Shown piece by piece: positions 63,958 to 64,000 of a stretch of 64,000 nucleotides of DNA. Made by a program: the position numbers and the translations under genes. The notes under the pieces were generated by a model. It was not told the DNA's origin. It was given only the letters and a program-made list of their open reading frames with translations, and did not search any database. Numbering within the stretch: the stretch's first letter is position 1; the number at the start of each line of letters is the position of its first letter. Where the stretch lies: positions 102,672 through 166,671 of the forward strand of contig JACRLO010000004.1 of assembly GCA_016235245.1 (NCBI GenBank), written 5' to 3'. The DNA is from Nitrospirota bacterium. Its GTDB lineage: Bacteria > Nitrospirota > Thermodesulfovibrionia > Thermodesulfovibrionales > UBA6898.

Positions 63958-63994
63958 ATATACAGGCAAGATCAACAAGCAGGAGGATACGAAG

Positions 63995-64000
63995 ATGAAA
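63995..64000 (+). CDS. Start of an unidentified gene cut by the window edge
   Basis: ATG AAA follows AGGAGG (63981-63986) with 8 bases between. Only two codons are visible. Lys after Met suggests a signal peptide, so an exported protein is possible. Confidence 0.6.

Overview
The window looks like chromosomal DNA of an anaerobic, cytochrome-rich Gram-negative bacterium, most like Nitrospirota (Thermodesulfovibrionia-type) or a neighbouring deep lineage. The lineage is inferred from gene content: System II cytochrome c maturation (ResB/CcsA), multiheme cytochromes, corrinoid methyl-transfer genes, beta-barrel porins, many PAS sensors and sigma-54 regulation. No rRNA, tRNA, CRISPR array, insertion sequence or phage gene was recognised. 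TAG, TAA and TGA all serve as ordinary stop codons.

Layout. 1-3560 (minus): CHASE2 protein running off the edge, a FecR-domain protein with a 25-proline run, and a TPR beta-barrel protein. 4093-6740: porin-like protein with a strong terminator, a small membrane protein and a DUF922-type secreted protein. 6967-12807: resB and ccsA, a histidine kinase with a periplasmic CXXCH haem motif, an NtrC-type activator and a lone receiver. 12866-16126: three genes matching the bacterial ceramide route (CerR-like, serine palmitoyltransferase, bCerS-like), facing a fabF-like gene. 17575-23172: RodZ-like protein, a PilZ/DUF4388/J-domain/TPR fusion, tilS and gltX. 23381-28165: a PhnD-PAS-GAF sensor, a receiver, and a glycosyltransferase broken by one in-frame TGA.

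28244-44863 is a co-directional island starting at a canonical -24/-12 (sigma-54) promoter. It holds a degenerate receiver, two UroD/MtaA-type methyltransferases, a carboxymuconolactone decarboxylase-like protein, an MtrH-type methyltransferase, a corrinoid protein, an Fe-S protein, a corrinoid-reactivating ASKHA ferredoxin, a small Cys-containing protein, a chemoreceptor, an HdrE/NarI-like plus HdrD-like pair, cysteate synthase, sulfopyruvate decarboxylase, and a hybrid histidine kinase. Two coenzyme M biosynthesis enzymes beside MtaA-, MtrH- and HdrDE-like proteins in a bacterial context is the most striking feature of the window.

44873-49418: two-CW protein, AAA+ ATPase, a divergent MutY/Nudix repair pair and a triheme cytochrome. 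58491-49419 (minus) is a tightly overlapping operon: two 2-hydroxyacyl-CoA-dehydratase-like subunits (each with one in-frame stop), their activase, a LolA-like carrier, a ketosynthase and a chain-length-factor-like partner, DUF2062, and two B12-binding radical SAM proteins. It looks like an unusual lipid or polyene pathway. 58662-64000: a frameshifted small gene, an arsenite methyltransferase with UGA at a conserved Cys followed by a SECIS-like hairpin (probable selenoprotein), an SGNH hydrolase, a DUF2628-type membrane protein, an 11-haem-motif cytochrome, and a second -24/-12 promoter with two upstream palindromes in front of the next gene.
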